Shown here: in pieces, positions 1 through 7,404 of the stretch | Layout of the letters: each line of letters begins with the position of its first letter | Numbering within the stretch: position 1 is the stretch's first letter | NCBI GenBank assembly: GCA_026985385.1 | Contig: JALSQM010000008.1 | Coordinates: 1 to 20,627 of the forward strand | Reading direction: 5' to 3' | Length of the DNA stretch: 20,627 nucleotides | Source of the DNA: Acidilobaceae archaeon | GTDB taxonomy: Archaea > Thermoproteota > Thermoprotei_A > Sulfolobales > Acidilobaceae | Made by a program: the position numbers and the translations under genes | The notes under the pieces: generated by a model | What the model was told of the DNA's origin: nothing | Databases searched by the model: none | What the model saw: only the letters and a program-made list of their open reading frames with translations

Positions 1-691
1 AGCCGGGAAGCTGGGCGCCATCGAGGCAAGGTTCATTGATGGGACTCCCTTCTACAAGGAGTCGATAGACGCCATAAAGATCAGGCTCCTCAAGCACGGC
101 TACCACCCTCATGCGAGGGAGGTGATGTACGATGGCAGGACCGGGGAGATGATAGAGAAGCCCATCACCATAGGCATAGTGTTCTATCAGAGGCTCTACC
201 ACATGGTCGCCGATAAGATCCACGCGCGCGCCACGGGCAAGGTACAGCTGCTCACCCGCCAGCCTACGGAGGGCCGCGCTAGGAGGGGAGGCCTCAGGTT
301 CGGCGAGATGGAGCGGGACGCCCTTATAGGACACGGCGCGGCCATGCTCGTGAGGGATAGGCTGTTGGATAACAGCGACGCATACGTCATGTATGTCTGC
401 CGCCAGTGCGGCCACATAGCCTGGTATAACCGCCACAAGGGGACCTTCGAGTGCCCGATACACGGGCCTGGAGCCGATGTAGTACCGGTGGTTGTACCGT
501 ACGCCTTCAAGCTCCTGCTCCAGGAGATCATGAGTATGGTTGTGAAGCCCGAGATAAGGGTGACCGATAAGATAAGGATAACGAACAAGATCGTCGGTGC
601 CCCCCTCACGGCGGCTCTAGGGAGGATCCAAGCCCCCCAGGCCCCAAGTAATGGTAGTGGTGATTCAGGTGAGGGGGGTGACTCGAAGTGA
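1..691 (+). CDS. rpoB: DNA-directed RNA polymerase subunit B (RpoB), C-terminal part
   Basis: This is the 3' end of the gene for the second-largest archaeal RNA polymerase subunit; the start lies upstream of the window and the open frame runs from base 2. Visible landmarks are the conserved C-terminal clamp/hybrid-binding region with QPTEGRARRGGLRFGEMERD, and a zinc site with CRQCG followed about 20 residues later by CPIHG, so the last ligands look like Cys and His. The conserved stretch YAFKLLLQEIMSM follows. After the conserved end there is a roughly 35-residue tail rich in Gly, Ser and Gln. The stop TGA (689-691) lies inside a GTGA that also contains the GTG start of rpoA1, the usual tight coupling of archaeal rpoB-rpoA1. 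Identity is secure; only the N-terminal portion is missing. Confidence 0.97.
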   Translation, partial: AGKLGAIEARFIDGTPFYKESIDAIKIRLLKHGYHPHAREVMYDGRTGEMIEKPITIGIVFYQRLYHMVADKIHARATGKVQLLTRQPTEGRARRGGLRFGEMERDALIGHGAAMLVRDRLLDNSDAYVMYVCRQCGHIAWYNRHKGTFECPIHGPGADVVPVVVPYAFKLLLQEIMSMVVKPEIRVTDKIRITNKIVGAPLTAALGRIQAPQAPSNGSGDSGEGGDSK

Positions 692-3381
692 GTGTGAAGC
701 CCGGTTTCGTGGAGAGGTACATCATAGATAAGATAGTATTCGGCATACTCTCCCCCGCGGAGATCAGGGCTATGTCGAAGGTTACTGTGATAACGCCCGA
801 GCTCTACGCGCCCGACGGCACGCCTATACAGGGGGGACTCAGGGATCCCGCCTTCGGGGCCATAGAGGGGGGCGAGCGCTGCCCCGTATGTGGGAACACC
901 AGGCTCGAGTGCCCCGGCCACTTCGGTAGGATAGACCTCGCACGCCCAGTCGTGCACCCCGGCTTCGCGGAGAAGATAGCCTCCCTCCTACAGGCCACGT
1001 GTAGGGTCTGCGGTAGGGTAAGGATCCCCCCTGAGAGGGCCAAGTACCTCCTAGCAATACTTCGAAGGCTCAGGGAGAAGTGGCCTAAACTCGCTGAGAA
1101 CCTGCTGAAGGAGATTGAGAAGGAGGCCTCCTCTAGGATGGAGTGCCCCTACTGTGGCGCGCGCCAGTACAGGATCAGGTTCACCAGGCCATACTACTTC
1201 TACGAGGAGAGGCCGGAGGGCTCTGTGAGGCTCACGCCCGTGGAGATAAGGGAGAGACTTGAGAGGATCCCGGATGAGGACGCCGAGCTACTCGGGGTTA
1301 ACCCGAAGAGGGCGAGGCCCGAGTGGATGGTCCTAACAGTGCTGCCTGTGCCACCCGTCGCGGTGAGGCCCTCCATAGTCCTCGAGACCGCTCAGAGGGC
1401 CGAGGACGACCTTACACACGCGCTATCCGAGATCGTGAGGATTAATGAGAGGCTCAAGAAGAGCCTCGTGCAGAACAGCCCCGAGTCTATAATAGAGCAG
1501 CAGTGGGAGCTGCTCCAGAACGCTGTAGCGGCCTACATAGACAACGAGCTCCCCAACATGCTCCAGCTCGTGCATAAGAGGAGGAGGCCCCTCAAGACGC
1601 TGGCTCAGAGGCTTAGGGGCAAGGAGGGGAGGTTCAGGGGCAACCTCTCGGGTAAGAGGGTCAACTTCTCAGCTAGAACCGTGATCTCGCCTGACCCCTA
1701 CATAAGCATTAACGAAGTCGGGGTTCCCTACGAGGTCGCTATGACGCTTACCGTGCCCATGATGGTGACCCCGGAGAACATAGAGCTGGCTAGGAAGTTC
1801 GTGTTGAACGGCCCCTACAAGTGGCCTGGTGCCGTGCATGTCTACAAGGCTAGGGAGGGGATAAAGCTCGACCTCAGATTCCGCCAGAACCTCAAGCAGG
1901 TCGCCGAGAGCCTCGAGCCGGGTGACATTGTTGAGAGGCACCTAATGGATGGTGATATAGTCCTCTTCAACAGGCAGCCCAGCCTCCATAGGATGTCGAT
2001 ACTAGGCCACATAGTGAGGGTGATGCCGGGTAAGACCTTCCGCCTAAACCTACTTGTCTGTCCGCCCTACAACGCGGACTTCGATGGAGACGAGATGAAC
2101 CTCCACGTGCCGCAGAGCCCCGAGGCCATGGCTGAGGCCCGCGAGCTCCTGCTCGTTGAGAGGCACATACTGACGCCCCGCTACGGCGGCCCCATCATAG
2201 GCGGGAGGCAGGACTACGTTAGCGGCGCCTACCTACTAACAGTGAAGACGAGGTACTTCACGAAGGAGGAGGTAGCCAGGCTCCTCGCCATAGCCGGCTA
2301 CAAGGGCGAGCTACCCGAGCCGGCGATACTGAAGCCCGGCCCCTACTGGACCGGCAAGCAGCTCGTGAGCCTGTTCCTGCCGGAGGACTTCCACTTCGAA
2401 GGCAAGGCTAAGATAAACGCTGGAGAGCTGTCCTGCGATAGTGTAGAGTGCTTCCACGACTCCTACGTTGTTGTGAGGTTCGGTAGGCTACTCGAGGGTG
2501 TCCTGGATAAGAAGGGTATTGGAGCCGAGGAGCCCGGTAACATACTACACATGCTAGCGCTAGAGTATGGCCATGAGAGGGCTAGGGACTTCCTTGACAG
2601 GGTCTTCCGCATGTTCATAAGGATGCTGGAGTTGCGGGGCCTCTCCATATCACTCGGCGACCTCGAGATACCCGAGGAGGCTAAGGAGAAGATCCGCAGG
2701 ATACTCGACGAGGCGAGGGATAAGGTGCTGGAGCTCATAGACCAGTATAGGCGCGGAGTCCTCGAGCCCATACCTGGCAGGAGCCTCGAGGAGAGCCTGG
2801 AGCTGAAGATTATTGAGGTCCTCAGCAACGCCAGGGATGAGGCAGGCCGTGTGGCCATATCCTATCTAGACCCCTTCAACGACGTCTTCATAATGGCGAG
2901 AACCGGGGCGAGGGGGAGCGACGTGAACATAACACAGATGGCCTCCTCCCTAGGCCAGCAGACTGTGAGGGGTAAGAGGATATCCAGGGGCTTCAGGTCT
3001 AGGACGCTACCACACTTCAAGCCGGGAGACCTCAGCCCCGAGGCGAGGGGCTTCGTCAGGGGCAACTTCCGCGACGGCCTCAGACCCACCGAGGTCTTCT
3101 TCCACGCCGCAGGCGGCCGCGAAGGCCTCGTTGATACCGCTGTGAAGACTAGTCAGAGCGGGTACATGCAGAGAAGGCTCATAAACGCCCTCCAGGACCT
3201 GGTGGTGGCGAATGACGGTACTGTAAGGGATGCGTATGGGAACATAATACAGTTCAAATATGGCGAGGACGGAGTGGATCCCATGCTGACCTACCATGGC
3301 AAACCCGTCGACATAGATAGGGCGATAGCCTATGTTAGATACTCAAAGCAGGCCGGGCAGCCTGTATCGGGGGGTGAGTGA
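688..3381 (+). CDS. rpoA1: DNA-directed RNA polymerase subunit A' (RpoA1)
   Basis: This gene encodes the N-terminal two thirds of the largest RNA polymerase subunit, which archaea split into A' and A''. The 897-residue length fits crenarchaeal A'. The N-terminal clamp zinc ligands are C65, C68, C75 and H78; a second set is C105/C108 with C153/C156. The catalytic loop NADFDGD spans residues 462-468, and D464, D466 and D468 should hold the active-site Mg2+. The conserved stretches GKRVNFSARTVISPD and NRQPSLHRMS are also present. The GTG start at 688 overlaps the rpoB stop by four bases, and a run GGGGGGTGA (673-681) sits six bases upstream as ribosome binding site. The 3' end meets rpoA2 within a GTGAGTGAGTG stretch. 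No key residue is missing. Confidence 0.98.
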   Translation: MSVKPGFVERYIIDKIVFGILSPAEIRAMSKVTVITPELYAPDGTPIQGGLRDPAFGAIEGGERCPVCGNTRLECPGHFGRIDLARPVVHPGFAEKIASLLQATCRVCGRVRIPPERAKYLLAILRRLREKWPKLAENLLKEIEKEASSRMECPYCGARQYRIRFTRPYYFYEERPEGSVRLTPVEIRERLERIPDEDAELLGVNPKRARPEWMVLTVLPVPPVAVRPSIVLETAQRAEDDLTHALSEIVRINERLKKSLVQNSPESIIEQQWELLQNAVAAYIDNELPNMLQLVHKRRRPLKTLAQRLRGKEGRFRGNLSGKRVNFSARTVISPDPYISINEVGVPYEVAMTLTVPMMVTPENIELARKFVLNGPYKWPGAVHVYKAREGIKLDLRFRQNLKQVAESLEPGDIVERHLMDGDIVLFNRQPSLHRMSILGHIVRVMPGKTFRLNLLVCPPYNADFDGDEMNLHVPQSPEAMAEARELLLVERHILTPRYGGPIIGGRQDYVSGAYLLTVKTRYFTKEEVARLLAIAGYKGELPEPAILKPGPYWTGKQLVSLFLPEDFHFEGKAKINAGELSCDSVECFHDSYVVVRFGRLLEGVLDKKGIGAEEPGNILHMLALEYGHERARDFLDRVFRMFIRMLELRGLSISLGDLEIPEEAKEKIRRILDEARDKVLELIDQYRRGVLEPIPGRSLEESLELKIIEVLSNARDEAGRVAISYLDPFNDVFIMARTGARGSDVNITQMASSLGQQTVRGKRISRGFRSRTLPHFKPGDLSPEARGFVRGNFRDGLRPTEVFFHAAGGREGLVDTAVKTSQSGYMQRRLINALQDLVVANDGTVRDAYGNIIQFKYGEDGVDPMLTYHGKPVDIDRAIAYVRYSKQAGQPVSGGE
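3369..3377 (+). promoter_or_regulatory. Ribosome binding site deciding the rpoA2 start
   Basis: GGGGGGTGA lies inside the rpoA1 3' end. It is identical to the run before rpoA1 (673-681). It has zero spacing to GTG 3378 and six bases to GTG 3384, which favours the latter as the initiation codon. Confidence 0.6.
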
Positions 3382-3383
3382 GT

Positions 3384-4580
3384 GTGAGCCTTAAGAAGAA
3401 GCTTGAGTGGGCCAAGCAGATCCTGCCTCCATCCATTTACGAGGAGCTAGTTGAGAAGCTCGATGCAGCGAGGGATTTAAAGGCGAAGGACAAGGAGAGG
3501 GTAGTCGACATAGTGGTGAGGGACTACCTAGCCCACATGGTTCAGCCTGGAGAGCCCGTTGGGACGGTGGCGGCGCAGTCTATAGGGGAGCCTGGGACTC
3601 AGATGACCCTGAGAACCTTCCACTACGCCGGTATGATGGAGTTCGACGTTACACTAGGCCTCCCGAGGCTCATAGAGATACTGGATGCGAGGCGGGAGCC
3701 GTCGACTCCGATAATGGAGATCCCGTTGGCCGAGGAGTATAAGAGGGATAAGGAGAAGGCTAAGGAGATAGCTAGGAGGATAGAGTACACCACGCTGGAG
3801 AAGGTGATAAGTGTCATAGACTACACCATAGGTGATAACGTCTTCCTAATAAGGCTGGACCCCGAGATGCTGGAGGATAAGGGTGTCACCGTCGAGGCCG
3901 TGGTGAGCGTGCTCGAGAAGGCTAAGTTAGGCGAAGTCCGCGTTAGCGAGGAGGATCCCTACACGATAGAGCTGGTCGTTAGCGAGAAGATCCTACCGGA
4001 GGAGCAGCTCTTCGATGTGAAGAAGTACAACGACATAGTAGCGAAGATAAAGAAGCTCTACGTGAAGGGTGTTAAGAACATCAATAGAGCCACTGTGAGG
4101 TGCGAGGAGGAGTCGGGGGAGTGCATGATATACACTGACGGCAGCAAGTTAACGGAGATACTAAAGATAAGGGGGGTGGACCGCACGAGGGTGAGGACTA
4201 ACAATATACACGAGATAGCCGAGGTCCTAGGGATAGAGGCTGCCAGAAACGCTATAGTAGATGAGATACTGAAAGTGCTCCAGGACAGTGGTTTGGACGT
4301 AGATGTAAGGCACATAATGCTCGTAGCCGATGTCATGACGTGGACGGGAGCCGTCAGGCAGATAGGAAGACTCGGCGTCGTCGGCGATAAGAGGAGCGTA
4401 CTCGCCAGGGCCGCCTACGAGGTCACTACCAAGCATATATTCAACGCCGCCATTAGGGGTGAGGTAGAGGAGCTGCTAGGCGTGACAGAAACTATTATAG
4501 CGGGCCTCGTGCCACCCGTTGGCACAAGCACGGTGCTCGTGGGCGCGCCCGCCCCGAGAGCCGGGGGTGCTAGGCGGTGA
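3384..4580 (+). CDS. rpoA2: DNA-directed RNA polymerase subunit A'' (RpoA2)
   Basis: This is the C-terminal third of the largest RNA polymerase subunit, carrying the trigger-loop region. QPGEPVGTVAAQSIGEPGTQ, the following MTLRTFHYAG and VTLGLPRLIEILDAR are the hallmark segments; the C-terminal GEVEELLGVTETIIAGLVPPVGT is also typical. Two in-frame GTG starts exist, at 3378 and 3384. I chose 3384 because the run GGGGGGTGA (3369-3377) directly abuts the first GTG but lies six bases before the second, the same spacing as in rpoA1. The 3384 start gives 398 residues and a 2-base gap to the rpoA1 stop; the 3378 start gives 400 residues and a 4-base overlap. The 3' end overlaps rpl30e by four bases. 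Confidence 0.96.
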   Translation: MSLKKKLEWAKQILPPSIYEELVEKLDAARDLKAKDKERVVDIVVRDYLAHMVQPGEPVGTVAAQSIGEPGTQMTLRTFHYAGMMEFDVTLGLPRLIEILDARREPSTPIMEIPLAEEYKRDKEKAKEIARRIEYTTLEKVISVIDYTIGDNVFLIRLDPEMLEDKGVTVEAVVSVLEKAKLGEVRVSEEDPYTIELVVSEKILPEEQLFDVKKYNDIVAKIKKLYVKGVKNINRATVRCEEESGECMIYTDGSKLTEILKIRGVDRTRVRTNNIHEIAEVLGIEAARNAIVDEILKVLQDSGLDVDVRHIMLVADVMTWTGAVRQIGRLGVVGDKRSVLARAAYEVTTKHIFNAAIRGEVEELLGVTETIIAGLVPPVGTSTVLVGAPAPRAGGARR

Positions 4581-4900
4581 GTGCTACCAGTGTAACGAGG
4601 GAGCTAAAGAACCTCGTGAAGACTGGAGTCTACGTCCTGGGTGCTAGGCAGTCTATAAGGGCGGTGGCGCACGGTAAGGCGAAGCTACTCATCATAGCCA
4701 GGAACGCTAGGCCGGATCTGAGGGAGAGGGCACTATACCTAGCTAGGCTGAGCGGCGTTCCAGTCTACGTGTTCCCCGGTACCAGCACAGACCTGGGAGT
4801 GGCACTCGGAAAACCCTTCCGGGTCTCGATGCTGGCGGTGATCGACGAGGGATCCTCGCAGATATTAAGAGCGGTCGAGCGGGAGGCAGCGTCGGGATAG
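4577..4900 (+). CDS. rpl30e: 50S ribosomal protein L30e
   Basis: A 107-residue protein of the L30e/L7Ae-like fold in the large ribosomal subunit. The family pattern is clear: an N-terminal helix ELKNLVKTGVYVLGARQSIRAV, then KAKLLIIARNA, the helix RERALYLARLSGVPVYVF, and the C-terminal TSTDLGVALGKPFRVSMLAVID. The GTG start overlaps the rpoA2 stop as GTGA, with GGGGGTGC (4563-4570) six bases upstream. Its place between rpoA2 and nusA is the common archaeal arrangement, so it is very probably cotranscribed with the polymerase genes. Nothing is unusual in the sequence. Confidence 0.96.
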   Translation: MSATSVTRELKNLVKTGVYVLGARQSIRAVAHGKAKLLIIARNARPDLRERALYLARLSGVPVYVFPGTSTDLGVALGKPFRVSMLAVIDEGSSQILRAVEREAASG

Positions 4901-4922
4901 ACAGGCGCGGGTGCGGCTTATC

Positions 4923-4928
4923 GGGTGA
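4923..4928 (+). promoter_or_regulatory. Ribosome binding site of nusA (GGGTGA)
   Basis: GGGTGA in the short rpl30e-nusA gap resembles the GGTGA runs before rpoA1 and rpoA2. It lies five bases before TTG 4934 and overlaps the alternative GTG at 4925, so it supports TTG as the true start. Confidence 0.5.
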
Positions 4929-4933
4929 AGGGT

Positions 4934-5368
4934 TTGAGTGAGCCTGGCACGATAACTTTCGAGGAGCTCCGGTACCTATCCATGTTCACCGACCTCACGG
5001 GTGCTACGGCGTACCGCTGCATAATAGACAGGGAGAATGATAGGCTGATATTCATAGTTAAGGCGAGTGACGTCGGGAGGATCGTCGGGCGCAAGGGGAG
5101 GAACCTGGAGATACTCAAGAAGCTCTTCAGGAAGAACGTCGAGGTAGTACCATACTCTGATGACATAGAGGAGATGATAAGGAACCTATTCCCGAACGCC
5201 AGAATACTGGATATAAGCATACGGGAGCGGGGAGACGGGAAGTACGTTGTGGTACGCGTTAAAGAGGAGGATAAGGGCAGAGCCATAGGTAGGGAGGGGA
5301 GGAACATTAAGAGGGCGAGGCTAGTCCTCAGAGAGCTCTTCAACGTCGTAAGCCTACAGGTTCGCTAG
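4934..5368 (+). CDS. nusA: Archaeal NusA-like transcription factor (two KH domains)
   Basis: Archaeal NusA is a short protein consisting essentially of the two KH domains of bacterial NusA, and is thought to act in transcription elongation or termination. The first KH motif is VGRIVGRKGRNLEILKKLF and the second is GRAIGREGRNIKRARLVL; both GxxG loops are intact. With the TTG start the protein has 144 residues, normal for the family. An upstream in-frame GTG at 4925 would add three residues, but the putative ribosome binding site GGGTGA overlaps that codon and is well placed for TTG 4934. The gene lies between rpl30e and rps12, its usual position in archaea, and is separated from rps12 by 47 bases. 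Confidence 0.93.
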   Translation: MSEPGTITFEELRYLSMFTDLTGATAYRCIIDRENDRLIFIVKASDVGRIVGRKGRNLEILKKLFRKNVEVVPYSDDIEEMIRNLFPNARILDISIRERGDGKYVVVRVKEEDKGRAIGREGRNIKRARLVLRELFNVVSLQVR

Positions 5369-5415
5369 CGCTACATCTATAAGCCCCACACCCACAGGCC
5401 CAGGGGGAGTCGGGG

Positions 5416-5859
5416 ATGGCTGGGAAGAAGGCTCCCGTAGGCCTCTTCGCCGCTAGGAAGCTTAGGAGGAAGCGATTGAAGTTCAGGTGGAGCCAGAGAG
5501 AGTTCAGGATAAGGATGCTGGGCCTCAAGAAGAAGTACGACCCACTAGAGGGCGCACCAATGGCTAGGGGTATAGTGTTGGAGAAAGTTGGCGTCGAGGC
5601 CAGGCAGCCCAACAGCGCGCTCCGCAAATGCGTTCGCGTGCAGCTAGTAAAGAACAAGAAGGTCGTAACGGCCTTCGTGCCCAGGGACGGCGGTATACTC
5701 CTAATAGACGAGCACGACGAGGTCATCATAGAAGGCATAGGAGGCCCAAGGGGCCGCTCCATGGGTGACATACCAGGCGTGAGATACAGGGTGGTAATGG
5801 TTAACGGCGTCTCACTGAAGGCCCTCTGGCTAGGTAAGAAGCAGAAGCCACGCAGGTAA
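5416..5859 (+). CDS. rps12: 30S ribosomal protein S12 (uS12)
   Basis: This 147-residue protein of the decoding centre matches archaeal S12 throughout. It has a basic N-terminus, APMARGIVLEKVGVEARQPN, the conserved PNSALRKCVRVQL, the PRDGGI turn, GGPRGRSMGDIPGVRYRVV and the C-terminal LWLGKKQKPRR. The start is the ATG at 5416, preceded by GGGGGAG a few bases upstream. The 47-base gap after nusA contains a weak TATA-like CTATAA (5377-5382), about 34 bases before the ATG, which might drive the gene separately; readthrough from the rpo cluster is equally possible. In many archaea rps7 follows directly, but here a gene on the opposite strand comes between. Confidence 0.96.
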   Translation: MAGKKAPVGLFAARKLRRKRLKFRWSQREFRIRMLGLKKKYDPLEGAPMARGIVLEKVGVEARQPNSALRKCVRVQLVKNKKVVTAFVPRDGGILLIDEHDEVIIEGIGGPRGRSMGDIPGVRYRVVMVNGVSLKALWLGKKQKPRR

Positions 5860-6032
5860 ACCTGGAACCCGCTGAAACCTATAATGGATCCCCAGGGTGC
5901 GTGCTCGTCCATCTCCTCGAGTATGACTTAGAGGGTTCTCAGGTCTTTAATCACGGGTGGTCTGGGCATCCTAACTTTGATAACATAACCAGAGCTGAGC
6001 CTTTAGGACTCCGTGCTGCTGGCTTCATTAGC

Positions 6033-6578
6033 CTATTCGTCGTCCTCCGACTCCTCTTCGCCCTTGAATTCCTCGAGGAAGTCCATGGTGTCTACCAGGT
6101 CCTCGCTTACATATATTGGCGCCCCAACAAGCATTGCCAGGAACACGGCGTGGCTCGGTATCATCTTGACCTTGGATACGAGGCCGTCTTCCTCGAATTC
6201 TGCTGTAGCTGTGTAGAGGCCCGTCCTGGGGTCGAGCTCGTTTATCACGACTCTCCTCAGGGTTCTCGCTATTTCGTCCTTGAAGCTCTCAAAGTTGGCT
6301 AGGAGGTCGAAGAGGCTCTTGCGCTCGGGGAACTCTCCCTCGCCCTTGAGGGCTCTAACTGCGAGGGCTACCTCTAGGGGTATATTTACCATAGTGAAGG
6401 TTCTACCATCGTCGAGGAGGAGCCTCATCCCTATGAACTGTATGGCGGGGTAGCCACCCTCCCTCGTGATACCCAGGAATACCATGACATCTCTGGCGCG
6501 TACTAGTCCCTCCAACCCCTGGGCACCAAGGTATTCAACGCTCCGGGAGCCCTTATCTCTGGATGAGATGCATGGCAC
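6033..6578 (-). CDS. Bifunctional nuclease (DUF151/BFN) family protein
   Basis: Up to 181 residues. The core, roughly residues 25-165, follows the DUF151/BFN pattern. It opens with a beta-rich segment, then GMRLLLDDGRTFTMVNIPLEVALAV and a helical SLFDLLANFESF. Next come RRVVINELDPRTGLYTATAEF and the signature MIPSHAVFLAMLVGAPIYVSE. Where relatives usually have PSDA, this protein has PSHA (residues 141-144), from memory of the family. The C-terminus is very acidic. Some family members are reported to be nucleases; no activity can be assigned here. The longest start is GTG 6578. TTG 6515 (codon 22), which has GGTGC upstream, fits the domain boundary better. The gene runs against rps12 and rps7 and separates them. 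Confidence 0.72.
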   Translation of the reverse strand: MPCISSRDKGSRSVEYLGAQGLEGLVRARDVMVFLGITREGGYPAIQFIGMRLLLDDGRTFTMVNIPLEVALAVRALKGEGEFPERKSLFDLLANFESFKDEIARTLRRVVINELDPRTGLYTATAEFEEDGLVSKVKMIPSHAVFLAMLVGAPIYVSEDLVDTMDFLEEFKGEEESEDDE

Positions 6579-6586
6579 TATTAAGC
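6577..6586. promoter_or_regulatory. TATA-like element between the DUF151 gene and rps7
   Basis: CTATTAAG on the + strand reads CTTAATAG on the - strand. On the + strand it would put transcription start near 6607, giving rps7 a leader of about 17 bases that includes GGGGGCGA (6610-6617) six bases before the ATG. On the - strand it could serve the DUF151 gene if translation begins at the downstream TTG. The assignment rests on spacing only. Confidence 0.35.
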
Positions 6587-6623
6587 CCCCGCCTCACTGG
6601 GAGGCCCTAGGGGGCGACTTAGT

Positions 6624-7244
6624 ATGGCGGAGGAAGGGGCTGGCGGACCCGCTCTCCCCGAGCTAGTAGAGGTTAGGGCCGACGCTATCAGACTCTTCGG
6701 TAAGTGGAGCTGGGTGGGAGTAGAGGTCAGGGATCCCGGCCTGAAGAGGTACATATGCCTAAGACCCATATGGCTACCCCACACGGGCGGTAGGCACGAG
6801 CACAGGAGGTTCGGCAAGGCCCAGGTCCCCATTGTTGAGAGGCTCATCAACAAGCTTATGAGGCCCGGTAGGAATGGGGGTAAGAAGCACCTAGCATATA
6901 ACATAGTCAAGACGGCTTTCGACATAATATTCTACAGGACAGGCGAGAACCCAATACAGGTTCTAGTGAGGGCCATCGAGAACGCCGCGCCGAGGGAGGA
7001 GACTACTAGGATAATGTACGGCGGTATAACCTACAGGGTGTCGGTGGACGTCGCCCCCCAGAGGAGGGTTGACCTAGCCCTCAGATTCATAACGGAGGGG
7101 GCCCGGCTCTGCGCCTTCAACAACCCCAAGCCTATAGAGGAGTGCCTGGCCGACGAGCTTATATGGGCGGCTAGAGGCGACCCGCAGAGCTACGCTATAA
7201 GGCAGAAGGAGGAGATCGAGAGGATAGCGCTAAGCTCGAGGTAG
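6624..7244 (+). CDS. rps7: 30S ribosomal protein S7 (uS7)
   Basis: A 206-residue archaeal S7, a 16S rRNA-binding protein of the small-subunit head. After a short variable N-terminus come LFGKWSWVGVEVRDPGLKRYI, KAQVPIVERLINKLMRPGRN, GKKHLAYNIVKTAFDII, then GENPIQVLVRAIENAAPREETTRI and VSVDVAPQRRVDLALRFI. The C-terminal LADELIWAARGDPQSYAIRQKEEIERIA is also typical. The ATG at 6624 has GGGGGCGA six bases upstream. The gene follows the divergent DUF151 gene rather than rps12, so it probably has its own promoter. It is followed 160 bases later by the EF-1alpha gene. Confidence 0.96.
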   Translation: MAEEGAGGPALPELVEVRADAIRLFGKWSWVGVEVRDPGLKRYICLRPIWLPHTGGRHEHRRFGKAQVPIVERLINKLMRPGRNGGKKHLAYNIVKTAFDIIFYRTGENPIQVLVRAIENAAPREETTRIMYGGITYRVSVDVAPQRRVDLALRFITEGARLCAFNNPKPIEECLADELIWAARGDPQSYAIRQKEEIERIALSSR

Positions 7245-7350
7245 CGCCTCTCAGAGCCCCCCTGGGCCCCCGTGTTAAACCTGTGGGCCTCTGCATTCTA
7301 GGGCTTGAAGGGGCCCCCCTCCCACCCTCGTGGGTTGCCTCTCCTTCACA

Positions 7351-7358
7351 CTTATAAA
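7351..7358 (+). promoter_or_regulatory. TATA box of the EF-1alpha gene
   Basis: CTTATAAA in a GC-rich setting is one of the best archaeal box A matches in the window. Transcription would start near 7380, giving a leader of about 25 bases that contains the ribosome binding site GGAGGTG (7391-7397). A second, weaker candidate GTTAAACC lies at about 7273-7280. A small perfect stem (CCCAC/GTGGG, 7321-7334) lies just upstream of the TATA box. Confidence 0.65.
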
Positions 7359-7390
7359 CCCTCTTGGCGGCCTGGCCTCGAATGGTTGGC

Positions 7391-7397
7391 GGAGGTG
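7391..7397 (+). promoter_or_regulatory. Ribosome binding site of the EF-1alpha gene (GGAGGTG)
   Basis: GGAGGTG lies seven bases before ATG 7405. It fixes the start at MPEKPHLNIVV and argues against the upstream in-frame codon at 7330, which would precede both the TATA box and this site. Confidence 0.7.
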
Positions 7398-7404
7398 TAA
7401 GTGG

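Noticed and set aside
196..957. Long open frame on the - strand opposite rpoB/rpoA1 (253 codons)
   Set aside because: It lies wholly opposite two certain genes, has no recognisable family pattern and is expected by chance in GC-rich DNA.
5340..5912. Open frame on the - strand opposite rps12 (190 codons)
   Set aside because: rps12 on the + strand is unmistakable and the - translation has no recognisable family pattern.
5951..6028. 25-codon ORF on the - strand just after the DUF151 gene
   Set aside because: No family resemblance, no convincing ribosome binding site; too short to support.
5860..6032. Possible small RNA in the rps12/DUF151 convergent gap
   Set aside because: No paired C/D boxes or stable long stem was seen; a TATA-like CCTATAAT alone is not enough.
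7330..7404. In-frame extension of EF-1alpha by 25 codons
   Set aside because: It spans the TATA box and the ribosome binding site, and the residues do not look like any EF-1alpha N-terminus.
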